From Gemmatimonadota bacterium (GTDB taxonomy: Bacteria; GCA-2686955), in the NCBI GenBank assembly GCA_002686955.1, contig NYZA01000249.1, positions 1 through 44,159 of the forward strand: a stretch of DNA of 44,159 bases. Reading direction: 5' to 3'. The position numbers and the translations under genes were made by a program. Numbering within the stretch: the first letter of the stretch is position 1; each line of letters opens with the position of its first letter. Below are positions 8,263 to 17,210 of this stretch, piece after piece. The notes under the pieces are model-generated. The model saw only the letters and a list, made by a program, of their open reading frames with translations, did no database searches and was not told where the DNA came from.

Positions 8263-9639
8263 ATGCCGACGACTCGCTACAAGCTCTCCAAGTACAACTG
8301 GAGCTTCGACTCCGATGATGGGGAGGGTAGCTACGTTTTCAATGGCCTGAGCCGGGCGTTGGTCGCGCTGAGCTCGGGCGAGACGGCGCAACTGCGAGCG
8401 GTCAAGGATCGATCCGCTGTGGCGAGAATCGACCCGGAGCTGCGACGCCAGTTAGTGCGCGGTGGCTTCATGATTCCAGAGGACGAGGACGAGCAGGCAC
8501 GATTGAAACTCCGATATGAGACGGCCCGCTTCCGGGCGGAAGCTCTGAGCCTGACCGTCGCGCCGACCCTCGACTGTAATATGCGTTGTTTCTACTGTTT
8601 CGAAGGGGAGAAGGGCCGGCAATCGATGTCGATCGAGACGGCGGACAAGCTCTTGGCCTTCGTCGACCGTTACCTTCGCGCACACGCCCTTCGAAAAGTG
8701 TCGCTGTGTTGGTTCGGAGGAGAGCCTTTGTTGGCTTTGCCGGTGATCGAGCGCGTCAACGATGGGATCCTGGGCATCTGCGATCGGGAAGGGTTCGAGT
8801 TCGAGAGCCGTGCGATCACGAACGGCGCGTTGCTCGATCCCGCGGCCGCGCGCGTTCTTCTTCGTGGCAACTTGAGCAGCTTGCAGATCACTTTCGATGG
8901 ACCACGTTCCGCACACGACCGAACGCGCGCTCTCGAAGGGGGCGTGGGCTCGTTCGATCTGATTCTCGAAAGGCTCGCGGAGCTCCACAAGGCGGGTCTG
9001 CTGAAGAATGTCGGAATCGCTTTTCGCGTTAATGTGTGGCGAGAGACGGCCGATCCAGTGGAGCTCGATCTATTGCGGCGCGAGCTCATCGGCTTGCCCT
9101 GGTTCGATAGATCGAGGATGAACATCTACCTGGGGCATCTCAAAGCTTACGAAGAGAGGGCGGACGATTCGCGGTACTTGAGCCCGGCGGAGTATGTGCG
9201 TCTCTGTCAGTCATTCGCCGCGTCCGAGGGCGAGGAGCCGAAAGCGCGAAACCCTTACCCGAGGGGCGCATCGCTCTGCACCGCCGTGCGAGCCCACTCC
9301 TTCTCCATAGGCCCTCTCGGTGAGATCACGAAATGCTGGGTTTCCTTCGGCGAAGAGGAGGAAGTCGTCGGCAGCATCGACGATCTGCTGGATACAGAGG
9401 AGAGCATCCCGCTGTTACCGGAGTGGATTCGGTGGCTGACCTTCAATCCGGCGGACGACCCGCACTGTCGTGGCTGCAAGAAGCTCCCGCTCTGCATGGG
9501 AGGCTGCCCCTTCTTCGCGCGGGGATCGAGAGACACGCGACACATATGTCACGAGGGCGGTGTTGTAGCGCAACTCAAACGTTTCCTGCGATCTCGCGAT
9601 GGCGTCGAAGCGATCGGCGCCGTTGAAGGAGTCGTCTAA
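8263..9639 (+). CDS. Radical SAM/SPASM peptide maturase
   Basis: A 458-aa radical SAM enzyme likely to modify the cysteine-containing peptide encoded just downstream. The N-terminal ~95 residues resemble a peptide-recognition segment ('SYVFNGLSRALVAL'). The 4Fe-4S motif is C105-x3-C109-x2-C112 ('CNMRCFYC'), followed by 'CWFGGEPLL' and 'ITNGALLD'. A SPASM domain follows with Cys in 'LCTAV', 'ITKCW', 'CRGCKKLPLCMGGCPFF' and 'HICHEGG', enough for two auxiliary clusters. This is the layout of thioether-forming (sacti-/ranthipeptide) enzymes, though other chemistries use the same fold. Two ATGs lie at 8260 and 8263; the second is better spaced from the GGGAG site. Confidence 0.88.
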   Translation: MPTTRYKLSKYNWSFDSDDGEGSYVFNGLSRALVALSSGETAQLRAVKDRSAVARIDPELRRQLVRGGFMIPEDEDEQARLKLRYETARFRAEALSLTVAPTLDCNMRCFYCFEGEKGRQSMSIETADKLLAFVDRYLRAHALRKVSLCWFGGEPLLALPVIERVNDGILGICDREGFEFESRAITNGALLDPAAARVLLRGNLSSLQITFDGPRSAHDRTRALEGGVGSFDLILERLAELHKAGLLKNVGIAFRVNVWRETADPVELDLLRRELIGLPWFDRSRMNIYLGHLKAYEERADDSRYLSPAEYVRLCQSFAASEGEEPKARNPYPRGASLCTAVRAHSFSIGPLGEITKCWVSFGEEEEVVGSIDDLLDTEESIPLLPEWIRWLTFNPADDPHCRGCKKLPLCMGGCPFFARGSRDTRHICHEGGVVAQLKRFLRSRDGVEAIGAVEGVV

Positions 9640-9743
9640 TGGAGTTCTCCGGGAGGCAAATTCGGGGACCTCCGCCGCTTCCGGCGATCGAATCGACCCC
9701 TCTCTCCGTCAGAATCATCACTCGAAACTCAAGGAACACCGAA

Positions 9744-9902
9744 ATGAAATGGATCGTCACACCAAGCTCGACTCTTCCGGATGACACCTGCATCAACCAG
9801 GACTGCGCTCCGCAGGAGTGCGACTGCTTCGTGAAACTCCCCGACCCGGATGAGAAGGCCGATGGGGGCGGCTTGACCGTTACCTTCCAGGCGAAGAAGT
9901 AG
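9744..9902 (+). CDS. Putative cysteine-containing RiPP precursor peptide
   Basis: A 52-aa peptide starting 'MKWIVTPSSTLPDD', with Cys16, Cys21, Cys26 and Cys28 (C-x4-C-x4-C-x-C) in the middle and an acidic/Gly tail ending in two lysines. An AAGGA ribosome-binding site lies 8 nt before the ATG. It is placed directly after the maturase and before two hairpins and an exporter, the standard position for a precursor. No Gly-Gly cleavage site is seen and the exporter has no peptidase domain, so any leader removal must be by another protease. An in-frame ATG at 9639, overlapping the maturase stop, would add 35 residues; I think it less likely. No known precursor family is recognised. Confidence 0.65.
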   Translation: MKWIVTPSSTLPDDTCINQDCAPQECDCFVKLPDPDEKADGGGLTVTFQAKK

Positions 9903-9909
9903 GAGCGTG

Positions 9910-9931
9910 TTGCGCATGGTCTGATGCGCAA
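9910..9931 (+). terminator. Hairpin immediately after the precursor gene (attenuator-like)
   Basis: TTGCGCAT and ATGCGCAA form a perfect 8-bp stem with a 6-nt loop, starting 8 nt after the precursor stop codon. Only a weak pyrimidine stretch follows, so full termination is unlikely. Partial termination or 3'-end protection would give more precursor than exporter mRNA. Confidence 0.5.
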
Positions 9932-9940
9932 TAGGTCCCT

Positions 9941-9991
9941 TGCCGGAACCGGTCGAGGGCTTCGTGATTCGGCCGGCGGCCGGTTCCGGCA
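9941..9991 (+). repeat. Second hairpin between precursor and outer-membrane gene
   Basis: Twelve-base arms at 9941-9952 and 9980-9991 are exact reverse complements, enclosing a 27-nt GC-rich loop. Together with the hairpin at 9910-9931 it fills the 153-nt gap and probably isolates the precursor message from the downstream genes. No T-run follows it. Confidence 0.5.
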
Positions 9992-10055
9992 TCCTTCATG
10001 GCGCGCCGCGCCGATTGCGGAGTCGACTCCGTATCAAGAGCATTGGAGGCAGATT

Positions 10056-12224
10056 GTGTCCAGAGCACCCATCTTCGCCGCGTTCTTTTCGATCGTGTTG
10101 ATCGCTCTCGTCTTGGTGACTGGAGCGAGCGGGGAAGAAAGCACCGGCGAGATTCCGGTCGTGAGGTTCAGCAAGGTCGACACCCCTCCGGTCATCGATG
10201 GTCGAGTGGATGATCGATGCTGGGGCTCGCTGCCGACCTACGGGTCGTTCACCGCCGCTTCCCCGCATCCCGGAACTCCCTCGTGCATGAGCACCAATGT
10301 GAGCGTGTGCTATGACGATTCGCTCATCTATGTCGGCTTCCGCTGCGCCGATCCGAATCCGGACGAGATCATCGTCCGCTCCGGAAATCGCGATGCGAGG
10401 CTGCAAGGCGATGCGGTCTTCGTCATCCTCGACACTTTCGACGACAACAGAACGGGATATCTATTCCAAGCGAATGCGGCCGGTGCCCAGACCGACGTTC
10501 ATATCGAAGACGATGGCCGAGTGCGTGATGATACCTGGGATGCCACTTGGCGCTCCGGTGCTTGGATCGCTCCGGATGGCTGGGAAGCGGAATTCGCGAT
10601 CCCGATTCGGGAGATGCGCTTCCCCCGGGGAGAGGTGATGACTTGGGGGATCAACTTCGGCCGCATCATCGCCCGCGAGCCGGAATACTCGTACCTGGCG
10701 CCGCTGGCGATCGATGACCAATGGCTGAAGATCTCTCGCTGCGCGAGGGGAATCGGCCTCGAGGGCGACTTCAGTCCCGCCAAAGGCCAGGTTGTTCCGA
10801 CCTTCGCCGCACGGCTTCGCACCGATCACGGAGGGAGCGAGTTCGAGGGGCACACCACAACCGGGCTCAACGCGAAGATCAATCTCTCATCGAACTTCGC
10901 CGTAGATGTCACGACCAATCCGGACTTCGGCGAGATCAGCGCGGATCCGAACGTGGTCAGTCTCTCGCGCTACGAGATCCGCTACGCGGAACGTCGCCCC
11001 TTCTTCGTGGAAAGGAACGACGCATTCGCCACGCCGCTGGAGCTCTTCTACTCGAGGCGAGTCGGGCGGGCACTTGGCGACGGCACTGCGGTGCCGATCG
11101 ACGCGGGGGCGAGGCTAACGGGCAAGCAGGGCGGCGTGACCGTGGCGGCCCTGGGTGTTCGCACCGGCGCGGCCTCATACCTCGACGCCGGGGGCTTCGA
11201 TGCCGAAGAAGCCAGCGCGCTACACGGCGTCTTCAGAGCTTCTTACGAACGTGAGAATGAGCAGAAATGGGGTGTGCTCGCCACGTCGCGGAGAGAAGCC
11301 GGGGAAACACAATCGGTCGCCGGTCTCGATGGATCCGCCTCTCTGCCGTGGGGGTGGGAGGCGTTGGGGCAAACGGCGGTCAGCTTGTCGAGCGCGGCGA
11401 ACGACCACGGAAACGGCGCGTTCAAGGGCAAGCTCTGGAGATACCGAGATTCCTACAATATTTCTTTTCGATACCGAGAGATCGGCCGCGGCTTCGATGC
11501 GAACGACCTCGGCTACGTGCCGTGGATAGGGCAGAAGAGGATCAAGGGTTACGCCGGTCTCACACCACGTCCGGATCGTTGGGGCGTACGTCGCGTCGCG
11601 ATCGGAAGCTCGTTGTCGGCGTATCGGGTCGTCGGGGACCGGCAGTGGTCGCGCACAATCGCGCCTTCCGTATCGGTGTCGCTCGATGGTGGACACGGGT
11701 TCTTCATCGGTGGCGACCGCTTCTCCGAGTACTACGACGGACAGTCGTGGGAAGGAGGCAGCTGGAGCACGGGAGGCTACACAAATGGAAATCTGCCCTT
11801 CTGGATCTCCTCGACGATCGGCGGTGGCGACCTCCTCGACTACAGTCGAGTGGAGCTTGCGGACCACCTCTGGGGCTTCGTGGCAATGGGGTGGAAGATC
11901 GGTGAGACCGCGTCCTACTCCGCGAGCGCCTACCGGCTGTGGACGGAGTTCGCCGACGCATCCAGCGACTACGAGGTCTCTACGTTCATGAATCAATTCT
12001 CCTACTTCTTCACGAACGACCTGTACTTCCATTGCTTCCTGCAGGGGATCGATTACTCCCTCTGGGACGGTCCATGGGAGGATCGAGTCGATTTCGATCT
12101 GAATGCACTCGCCTCCGTGCGCGAAGGCGGCTTGACCCTCTACGTCGGGTGGAATATCTCGGGCAGTTGGAACTACAACGAGAAGGCGCGAGTGGTAAAA
12201 GTGTCTTATCTGAGTCGATTCTAG
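10056..12224 (+). CDS. CBM9/DUF5916-type outer-membrane beta-barrel protein
   Basis: A 722-aa exported protein. The GTG at 10056 has a GGAGG site 6 nt upstream and yields a clear signal peptide ('AAFFSIVLIALVLVTGASGE'). Next comes a CBM9-like sandwich (about residues 35-220: 'PPVIDGRVDDRCWGS', 'LIYVGFRCADP', 'GWEAEFAIPIREMRFP', 'WGINFGRI'). A 'TTNPDFGEISADPNVVSLSRYEIRY' stretch (two parts), 'ERRPFFVERND' and alternating-residue barrel strands run to a final aromatic ('SYLSRF'). I recall this arrangement from DUF5916 proteins, usually stand-alone. Here it lies between precursor and exporter, 5 nt before the exporter start. It may therefore be an outer-membrane conduit or receptor for the peptide, which is inference. 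Confidence 0.82.
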   Translation: MSRAPIFAAFFSIVLIALVLVTGASGEESTGEIPVVRFSKVDTPPVIDGRVDDRCWGSLPTYGSFTAASPHPGTPSCMSTNVSVCYDDSLIYVGFRCADPNPDEIIVRSGNRDARLQGDAVFVILDTFDDNRTGYLFQANAAGAQTDVHIEDDGRVRDDTWDATWRSGAWIAPDGWEAEFAIPIREMRFPRGEVMTWGINFGRIIAREPEYSYLAPLAIDDQWLKISRCARGIGLEGDFSPAKGQVVPTFAARLRTDHGGSEFEGHTTTGLNAKINLSSNFAVDVTTNPDFGEISADPNVVSLSRYEIRYAERRPFFVERNDAFATPLELFYSRRVGRALGDGTAVPIDAGARLTGKQGGVTVAALGVRTGAASYLDAGGFDAEEASALHGVFRASYERENEQKWGVLATSRREAGETQSVAGLDGSASLPWGWEALGQTAVSLSSAANDHGNGAFKGKLWRYRDSYNISFRYREIGRGFDANDLGYVPWIGQKRIKGYAGLTPRPDRWGVRRVAIGSSLSAYRVVGDRQWSRTIAPSVSVSLDGGHGFFIGGDRFSEYYDGQSWEGGSWSTGGYTNGNLPFWISSTIGGGDLLDYSRVELADHLWGFVAMGWKIGETASYSASAYRLWTEFADASSDYEVSTFMNQFSYFFTNDLYFHCFLQGIDYSLWDGPWEDRVDFDLNALASVREGGLTLYVGWNISGSWNYNEKARVVKVSYLSRF

Positions 12225-12229
12225 AGCGC

Positions 12230-14005
12230 ATGGCTTTCATCGGATTGCGGCGTCGCGTCTCGGTCTCGGTGGAGACGCGGACGGGCTTTCGCCTCCTTCT
12301 CGACCATACGCGCGGTCATCGGAGACTCGCGCTCGGTGGTGGCTCACTGCTCGGTCTGTCGACCCTGCTCAAATTGCCGCTGCCCCTTGTGACCAGGTAC
12401 GTGATCGACGACCTGCTCCTGGGCGGTCCGGACGGCGCGGGCGGATTTGATTCTGCGGTCGCGTTCCTGATTGCTGCGCTCGTGATCCAGGTGGCGATCG
12501 TGCTCGCTCAGGACTGGGTTTTCGCCGTCTTCGTCGAGCGTGTGGTCCGCGAGATACAGGTGGAGCTCTACGCACACGTGAGCCGTGCCGGCTCCGCGGA
12601 GCTGAGCTCGAAGCCCTCCGGCTACCTGCAGGCGAGAATCGTCTCGGACTGCGAGCGCCTCAGAGGCGTGATGGCGACGAACATTTTTCGCGCTCTGCGC
12701 GACCTGCTCACGCTGATCGTCGGCGTCAGCATGCTCTTCTACCTCTCCCCCACCTTGGCCACGATCTCCCTGGCTCTGGTCCTCCCCTATGGCGTCACGC
12801 AGTACGCGTTCGGACAGCAAGCGAGAACACGATCCGCGCGGGCGCAGGAGGAGAGTGCGCTATTCCGTGGCGTGCTTCAGGAGATGCTCGGAGCCGCCAA
12901 GGGGATCAAGATCCACATGCTGCATAGTTTCGCGCTCAAACGCGTCTCCGATGGCGCCGAGGCCGCTAAAGAAGCGAATCTCGATTGGGCTAGAGTGTCG
13001 CTGCTCGCATCCGCCGCAACCGGATTGATCATGGGAGCCGCGCCGCTCCTTGTGTTGTGGATCGCTGGAAGGGAGATCATCGCGGGGCGTATGACCATCG
13101 GCACTTGGCTCGCGTTCAACACCTTTCTGGCTTACGCCTTCGGTCCCGTGGGCTCCTTGCTGAACATGAACATCGTTGCGCAAAGCTCCATGGCGGCGCT
13201 CCATCGAATCGTGGCTTTGATTCGCATTCCCGGCGAAGGCGATCGCTTCGGCCGGCACCCCGCCGCCATCGGCAACGTGCCTGAAGTGCGTTTGCGAAAT
13301 GTGTCGTTTGCGCACGAAGACGGGAAGCTCGCTTTGCAAGGGATTGACATCACAATTCGGCCCGGCGAGACGATCGCCATCGTGGGCCCATCCGGATGCG
13401 GCAAGTCGACCTTGGCGGATCTCTTGTTGGGATTGCATGTGCCTACGAGCGGTACGATCGAGCTCGATGGCGTGCCGATGACCGATCTTCCGCTCGACGA
13501 GATCCGCGCCCGCATCGGCCTGATCCTTCAGGCCTCTTTGGTATTCTCGGGCAGCATCGCCGAGAATGTGGTGGCGGGCACGATTGAGCAGGGTGGGAAG
13601 GACCCGGACGGCGCCCTACGAATGACCGGTGCCGACGCGATCGGGGAGGATCTGGCGCGCCGCGACGGAGGCGAAATCTCTGAGGGCGGGGCGAACCTCT
13701 CGGGTGGCGAACGCCAGAGGATCGCCCTCGCCCGGGCGTGCCATCGCGACAGGGGGGTTCTGATCCTGGACGAGGCGACTTCTCAGCTCGATTCGGTGTC
13801 GGAAGAGGCGATCAGGAATGAGCTCATCTCTAGGCGCCGCGGCTCCACGACCATCGTCATCGCGCATCGGCTATCGAACGTCGCGGGCTTGGATCGGATC
13901 GTTTTGATGCAGAATGGGCAAGTGAGGGCTACTGGAACGCACGCGGAACTCCGGGACTCGAACGCTCTCTACACCGAGCTCATGCGTGCCTACGCGGCCG
14001 CGTAG
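12230..14005 (+). CDS. ABC exporter, fused transmembrane and ATPase domains
   Basis: A 591-aa half-transporter of the MsbA/lipid-peptide exporter type. Residues 1-330 carry about six membrane helices. The NBD has Walker A 'GPSGCGKST' near 385, 'LSGGERQR' near 490, Walker B 'VLILDEATSQLD' and the H-loop 'IVIAHRLS'. All catalytic residues are present, so a homodimer would be active. There is no N-terminal C39 peptidase domain. The start ATG lies 5 nt after the stop of the barrel protein, which argues for a common transcript. The likely cargo is the modified peptide; lipids or drugs remain possible. Confidence 0.88.
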   Translation: MAFIGLRRRVSVSVETRTGFRLLLDHTRGHRRLALGGGSLLGLSTLLKLPLPLVTRYVIDDLLLGGPDGAGGFDSAVAFLIAALVIQVAIVLAQDWVFAVFVERVVREIQVELYAHVSRAGSAELSSKPSGYLQARIVSDCERLRGVMATNIFRALRDLLTLIVGVSMLFYLSPTLATISLALVLPYGVTQYAFGQQARTRSARAQEESALFRGVLQEMLGAAKGIKIHMLHSFALKRVSDGAEAAKEANLDWARVSLLASAATGLIMGAAPLLVLWIAGREIIAGRMTIGTWLAFNTFLAYAFGPVGSLLNMNIVAQSSMAALHRIVALIRIPGEGDRFGRHPAAIGNVPEVRLRNVSFAHEDGKLALQGIDITIRPGETIAIVGPSGCGKSTLADLLLGLHVPTSGTIELDGVPMTDLPLDEIRARIGLILQASLVFSGSIAENVVAGTIEQGGKDPDGALRMTGADAIGEDLARRDGGEISEGGANLSGGERQRIALARACHRDRGVLILDEATSQLDSVSEEAIRNELISRRRGSTTIVIAHRLSNVAGLDRIVLMQNGQVRATGTHAELRDSNALYTELMRAYAAA

Positions 14006-14054
14006 GGCGGTGTAAGATCCCCTCCTCGCCCTCCCAATCCCAGGAGTCGTGTCG

Positions 14055-16613
14055 ATGCAGCCCCTGAACTCGCCCCTTCTCTTCGAACGGATTCCCGCCG
14101 GCCGTCGCGCCGAGGACGAAGAGCTGCTCGACCTCTTCTTCGACTGGACCGCGGAGCTGGGTCTTGAGCTCTATCCGGCCCAGGAGGAAGCGATTCTCGA
14201 GGTAATGTCGGGCAACCATGTGATCGTGAATACGCCGACCGGCTCGGGTAAGTCGCTCGTGGCGATCGCGGCACATTTCTGGTGCGCGGCCCGCAACCAT
14301 CGCTCGTACTACACCGCCCCGATCAAAGCCTTGGTCAACGAGAAGTTCTTCGACCTCTGCCGGCATTTCGGTGGCGAGAATGTCGGCATGCTCACCGGTG
14401 ACGCCAGCATCAATTCCGATGCGGCGATCATCTGCTGCACGGCCGAGATCGTCTCAAATATGGCTTTGCGGCAGGGAAGCCGCGCTCCGATCGATTACGT
14501 GGTGATGGACGAGTTTCACTACTACGGGGATGTGGACCGGGGTGTGGCGTGGCAGATCCCTTTGTTGGCATTGCCGGAAACGACATTCATGCTGATGTCG
14601 GCAACTCTGGGGGACACCGCGTCCATCACGTCGCATATCGAGAAGCGCAGCGGCAGATCGGTCTCGGTCGTGAAATCGGTTGGGCGACCGGTTCCTCTGA
14701 GCTTCTCCTACAGCGAGATTCCGATACATCACACGGTCAAAGGGCTGTTGGAGCAAGATCGGGCGCCGATCTATCTGGTGAACTTCAGCCAGAAGCAGGC
14801 GGCGGAACAGGCGCAGAATCTCACGAGCATCGACCTTTGCCCGAAGGCGGAGAAGCGGGCCCTCGCCGATGCGATGAGAGGATTCGCGTTCGACAGTTCA
14901 TACGGAAAGACGTTGCGTCGCTTCTTGAGCCACGGTGTGGGGCTGCACCACGCCGGTATTCTCCCGAAATACCGGCTCTTGGTCGAAAAGCTCGCGCAGA
15001 AAGGGTTGCTCAAGATCGTTTCAGGGACCGATACGCTCGGGGTGGGCGTCAATATCCCGATCCGCACGGTTCTTTTCACGCGTCTCTGCAAGTACGACGG
15101 TTACAAGGTGAGAATCCTGTCCGTCAGGGATTTCCAGCAGATCGCCGGTCGGGCGGGTCGCAAGGGTTTCGACGATCAGGGGTGGGTCGTCTGCCAGGCG
15201 CCGGAGCATGTGATCGAAAACCGAATGGCCGAAGCGAAGGCTGTCGATTCCGGGGGCAAGAAACGGAAATTCAAGAAGAAACAGGCCCCCAAGCTCGGAT
15301 TCGTGGGATGGGACGAGAACACATTCCGACGCCTGGAGCGCGGAACGCCGGAGACGCTTCGCTCACGCTTCAAGGTCGATCACGCGATGCTCCTGAATCT
15401 CTTGCAGCGAGACCAACATGACACGGCGCGAGGAGGAGGCTATCGCGCGCTCATCGAACTGATCGAGCGCTCCCACGAGCGGCCCGCCCACAAGCCCAGG
15501 CTCAGGCGCGAGGGCAAGACGCATTTCGAGGCGCTTCGGCGGGCGGAGCTGGTCGACCTGGTCTCCCGGCGCGATGAGCGAGGCCAAGACGTCATGGTGT
15601 CACAGGAGATCCAGGACGATTTCTCGATCTTCCACACCCTCTCGCTCTACCTGCTCGAGGCCGTGGCGGTGCTGGACGAGAGCGATACGGATTACGGGGT
15701 CGACCTGCTCACCCTCGTCGAATCGGTGATCGAGCACCCCGGCGCGATCCTGCGACAGCAGGTCTCGCGATTGAAAGGGGATCGCGTTGCTGAGCTGAAA
15801 GCGCAGGGAGTGGAGTACGAACGACGGATGGAGGAGCTCGAAAAGGTCACCTATCCCAAACCGAGCGAACAGTTCATCTACGCGACATTCAACGCATTCG
15901 CCGCCCATCACCCGTGGGTCGGCGCAGAGAACATCAAGCCGAAGTCGATCGCGCGGGAGATGTACGAGGGGTACTACTCTTTCCGCGACTACACGACGCA
16001 CTACAAGCTCGAGCGGATGGAGGGCACGCTGCTCCGCTATTTGAGCCAGTGCTACAAGACACTCATCCAAAGCGTTCCCGATCGCGACAAGAACGAAGCG
16101 GTGAACGAAGTGATCGGCTTCTTGAGGGCGACGCTCGAGCGTGCGGATTCGAGCCTCTCACAGGAGTGGGAGCGGATGGTCGGGGGGGCTCCGAGCGCCG
16201 ATGAGGGCGCCCCGACCGAGTTGCCACCCGATCTTTCGCGAGATCGCAAGCTCTTCGAGGCCAGGATCCGCGCGGAGCTGCACGGTATTGTACGCGCGCT
16301 ATCTCTGAGAGACTATGAAGAAGCCGTTCGATGTTGCAGGCGGCGCGACGAGGGGGAAGAGACCTGGGCTCCCGCCGATTTCGAAGAAGCGTTGGCGCCC
16401 TTCTTCGAGGAGTTCGGGGAGCTGCGTTGCGATCACCAGGCACGCCTGGCCGACAAGACCCGCATTCGTGAGATCGGCGAACACCGCTGGGAAGTGCAGC
16501 AGGTGCTCGTCGATCCGCTGGACGAAAACGTCTGGCTTCTGGAGGGTTTCGTCGACCTCGCCGGCGACCATGCGCCCGAAGGGCCGATTATCGAGATCGA
16601 TCGGATTCGGTAG
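14055..16613 (+). CDS. Ski2-like DExH RNA helicase with DUF3516-type C-terminus
   Basis: An 852-aa superfamily-2 helicase. Walker A 'TPTGSGKS' is at residues 60-67, motif II 'DEFH' at 152-155, and 'LMSATLGD' is motif III. 'GVGLHHAGILPKYR', 'GTDTLGVGVNIPIRTV' and 'QIAGRAGRKGFD' are the second-RecA motifs of the Ski2/MTR4 group. The ~400-residue tail looks like DUF3516, found in bacterial members of this size. An RNA-processing role is inferred from the family. The ATG at 14055 has AGGAG at 8-nt spacing, better than the GTG at 14049. It starts 49 nt after the exporter and may be read from the same transcript, but it looks like a housekeeping gene. Confidence 0.88.
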   Translation: MQPLNSPLLFERIPAGRRAEDEELLDLFFDWTAELGLELYPAQEEAILEVMSGNHVIVNTPTGSGKSLVAIAAHFWCAARNHRSYYTAPIKALVNEKFFDLCRHFGGENVGMLTGDASINSDAAIICCTAEIVSNMALRQGSRAPIDYVVMDEFHYYGDVDRGVAWQIPLLALPETTFMLMSATLGDTASITSHIEKRSGRSVSVVKSVGRPVPLSFSYSEIPIHHTVKGLLEQDRAPIYLVNFSQKQAAEQAQNLTSIDLCPKAEKRALADAMRGFAFDSSYGKTLRRFLSHGVGLHHAGILPKYRLLVEKLAQKGLLKIVSGTDTLGVGVNIPIRTVLFTRLCKYDGYKVRILSVRDFQQIAGRAGRKGFDDQGWVVCQAPEHVIENRMAEAKAVDSGGKKRKFKKKQAPKLGFVGWDENTFRRLERGTPETLRSRFKVDHAMLLNLLQRDQHDTARGGGYRALIELIERSHERPAHKPRLRREGKTHFEALRRAELVDLVSRRDERGQDVMVSQEIQDDFSIFHTLSLYLLEAVAVLDESDTDYGVDLLTLVESVIEHPGAILRQQVSRLKGDRVAELKAQGVEYERRMEELEKVTYPKPSEQFIYATFNAFAAHHPWVGAENIKPKSIAREMYEGYYSFRDYTTHYKLERMEGTLLRYLSQCYKTLIQSVPDRDKNEAVNEVIGFLRATLERADSSLSQEWERMVGGAPSADEGAPTELPPDLSRDRKLFEARIRAELHGIVRALSLRDYEEAVRCCRRRDEGEETWAPADFEEALAPFFEEFGELRCDHQARLADKTRIREIGEHRWEVQQVLVDPLDENVWLLEGFVDLAGDHAPEGPIIEIDRIR

Positions 16614-16654
16614 ACTCGGTACCCAGTACTCTTGTCTCGAGCTCGTCGCCCGAA

Positions 16655-17023
16655 TCAGTTCCCCATTCCGCCACTCCGAACCCGCCGAAGCTCCAGCGTG
16701 ATCACCTCGGGTTCGTGACCGCAACCGTTGTTCAAGCAGGTTCGCAGCAGATGCCTGCGCTCTCCGGGATCGAGCCGCACCTCGGCGAGCGCCCGCGGAG
16801 TTTCGGCGTCGTCAATATCCCATGCTCGAGTGATCACGAGGGTGACGATCACCGCGCTGCCTTGATTGCGATTCCAAAGCGAGTATTCGATCTGCTCGCA
16901 AGCTGTGGGTGGGTCGACTTCGGCCTCCAGAAGGTCGACCGAAGAGTCGAGAGAGAAGGAGAAGGCAGCACCCGCGAGTAAGAGCGCCGCCAGATTCGGC
17001 GCGAAGACAACCAACTTCTTCAT
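16655..17023 (-). CDS. Small secreted hypothetical protein
   Basis: A 122-aa protein with a signal peptide ('MKKLVVFAPNLAALLLAGAAFSFS', in two halves charged then hydrophobic). Mature Cys residues lie in 'ACEQIEY' and 'TCLNNGCGHEPEV', so one or more disulfides are possible. The remainder is predicted beta-rich. No family is recognised. It is convergent with the helicase (41 nt apart) and has its own ATG with a GGGGG-rich site. A frame to 17053 adds 10 residues of no obvious value. Between it and phoU (17024-17210) there is an 8-base inverted repeat at 17163-17170/17206-17213 overlapping the phoU stop, without a T-run. Confidence 0.65.
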   Translation of the reverse strand: MKKLVVFAPNLAALLLAGAAFSFSLDSSVDLLEAEVDPPTACEQIEYSLWNRNQGSAVIVTLVITRAWDIDDAETPRALAEVRLDPGERRHLLRTCLNNGCGHEPEVITLELRRVRSGGMGN

Positions 17024-17210
17024 GGAGTCCCCCTTTTCTGCCGTGCCCCACACTCTACGACCGTTTTCAGTGAGCGAGAATCCGTGATTTCACGTTCGCA
17101 TCAACCGTGCCAGGTCTCCAACCACTTCCAAGCCCCCCCTTTGCGCGCGAGCATCCGCCCGATAGTCGGAATAGATGACGCTTGTCCCGTCAAATCGCAA
17201 ACGAATCCGA

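Noticed and set aside
9639-9743. Longer version of the precursor starting at the maturase stop (overlapping TAATG)
   Set aside because: The 35 added residues look random and the downstream ATG has a better ribosome-binding site; kept only as an alternative.
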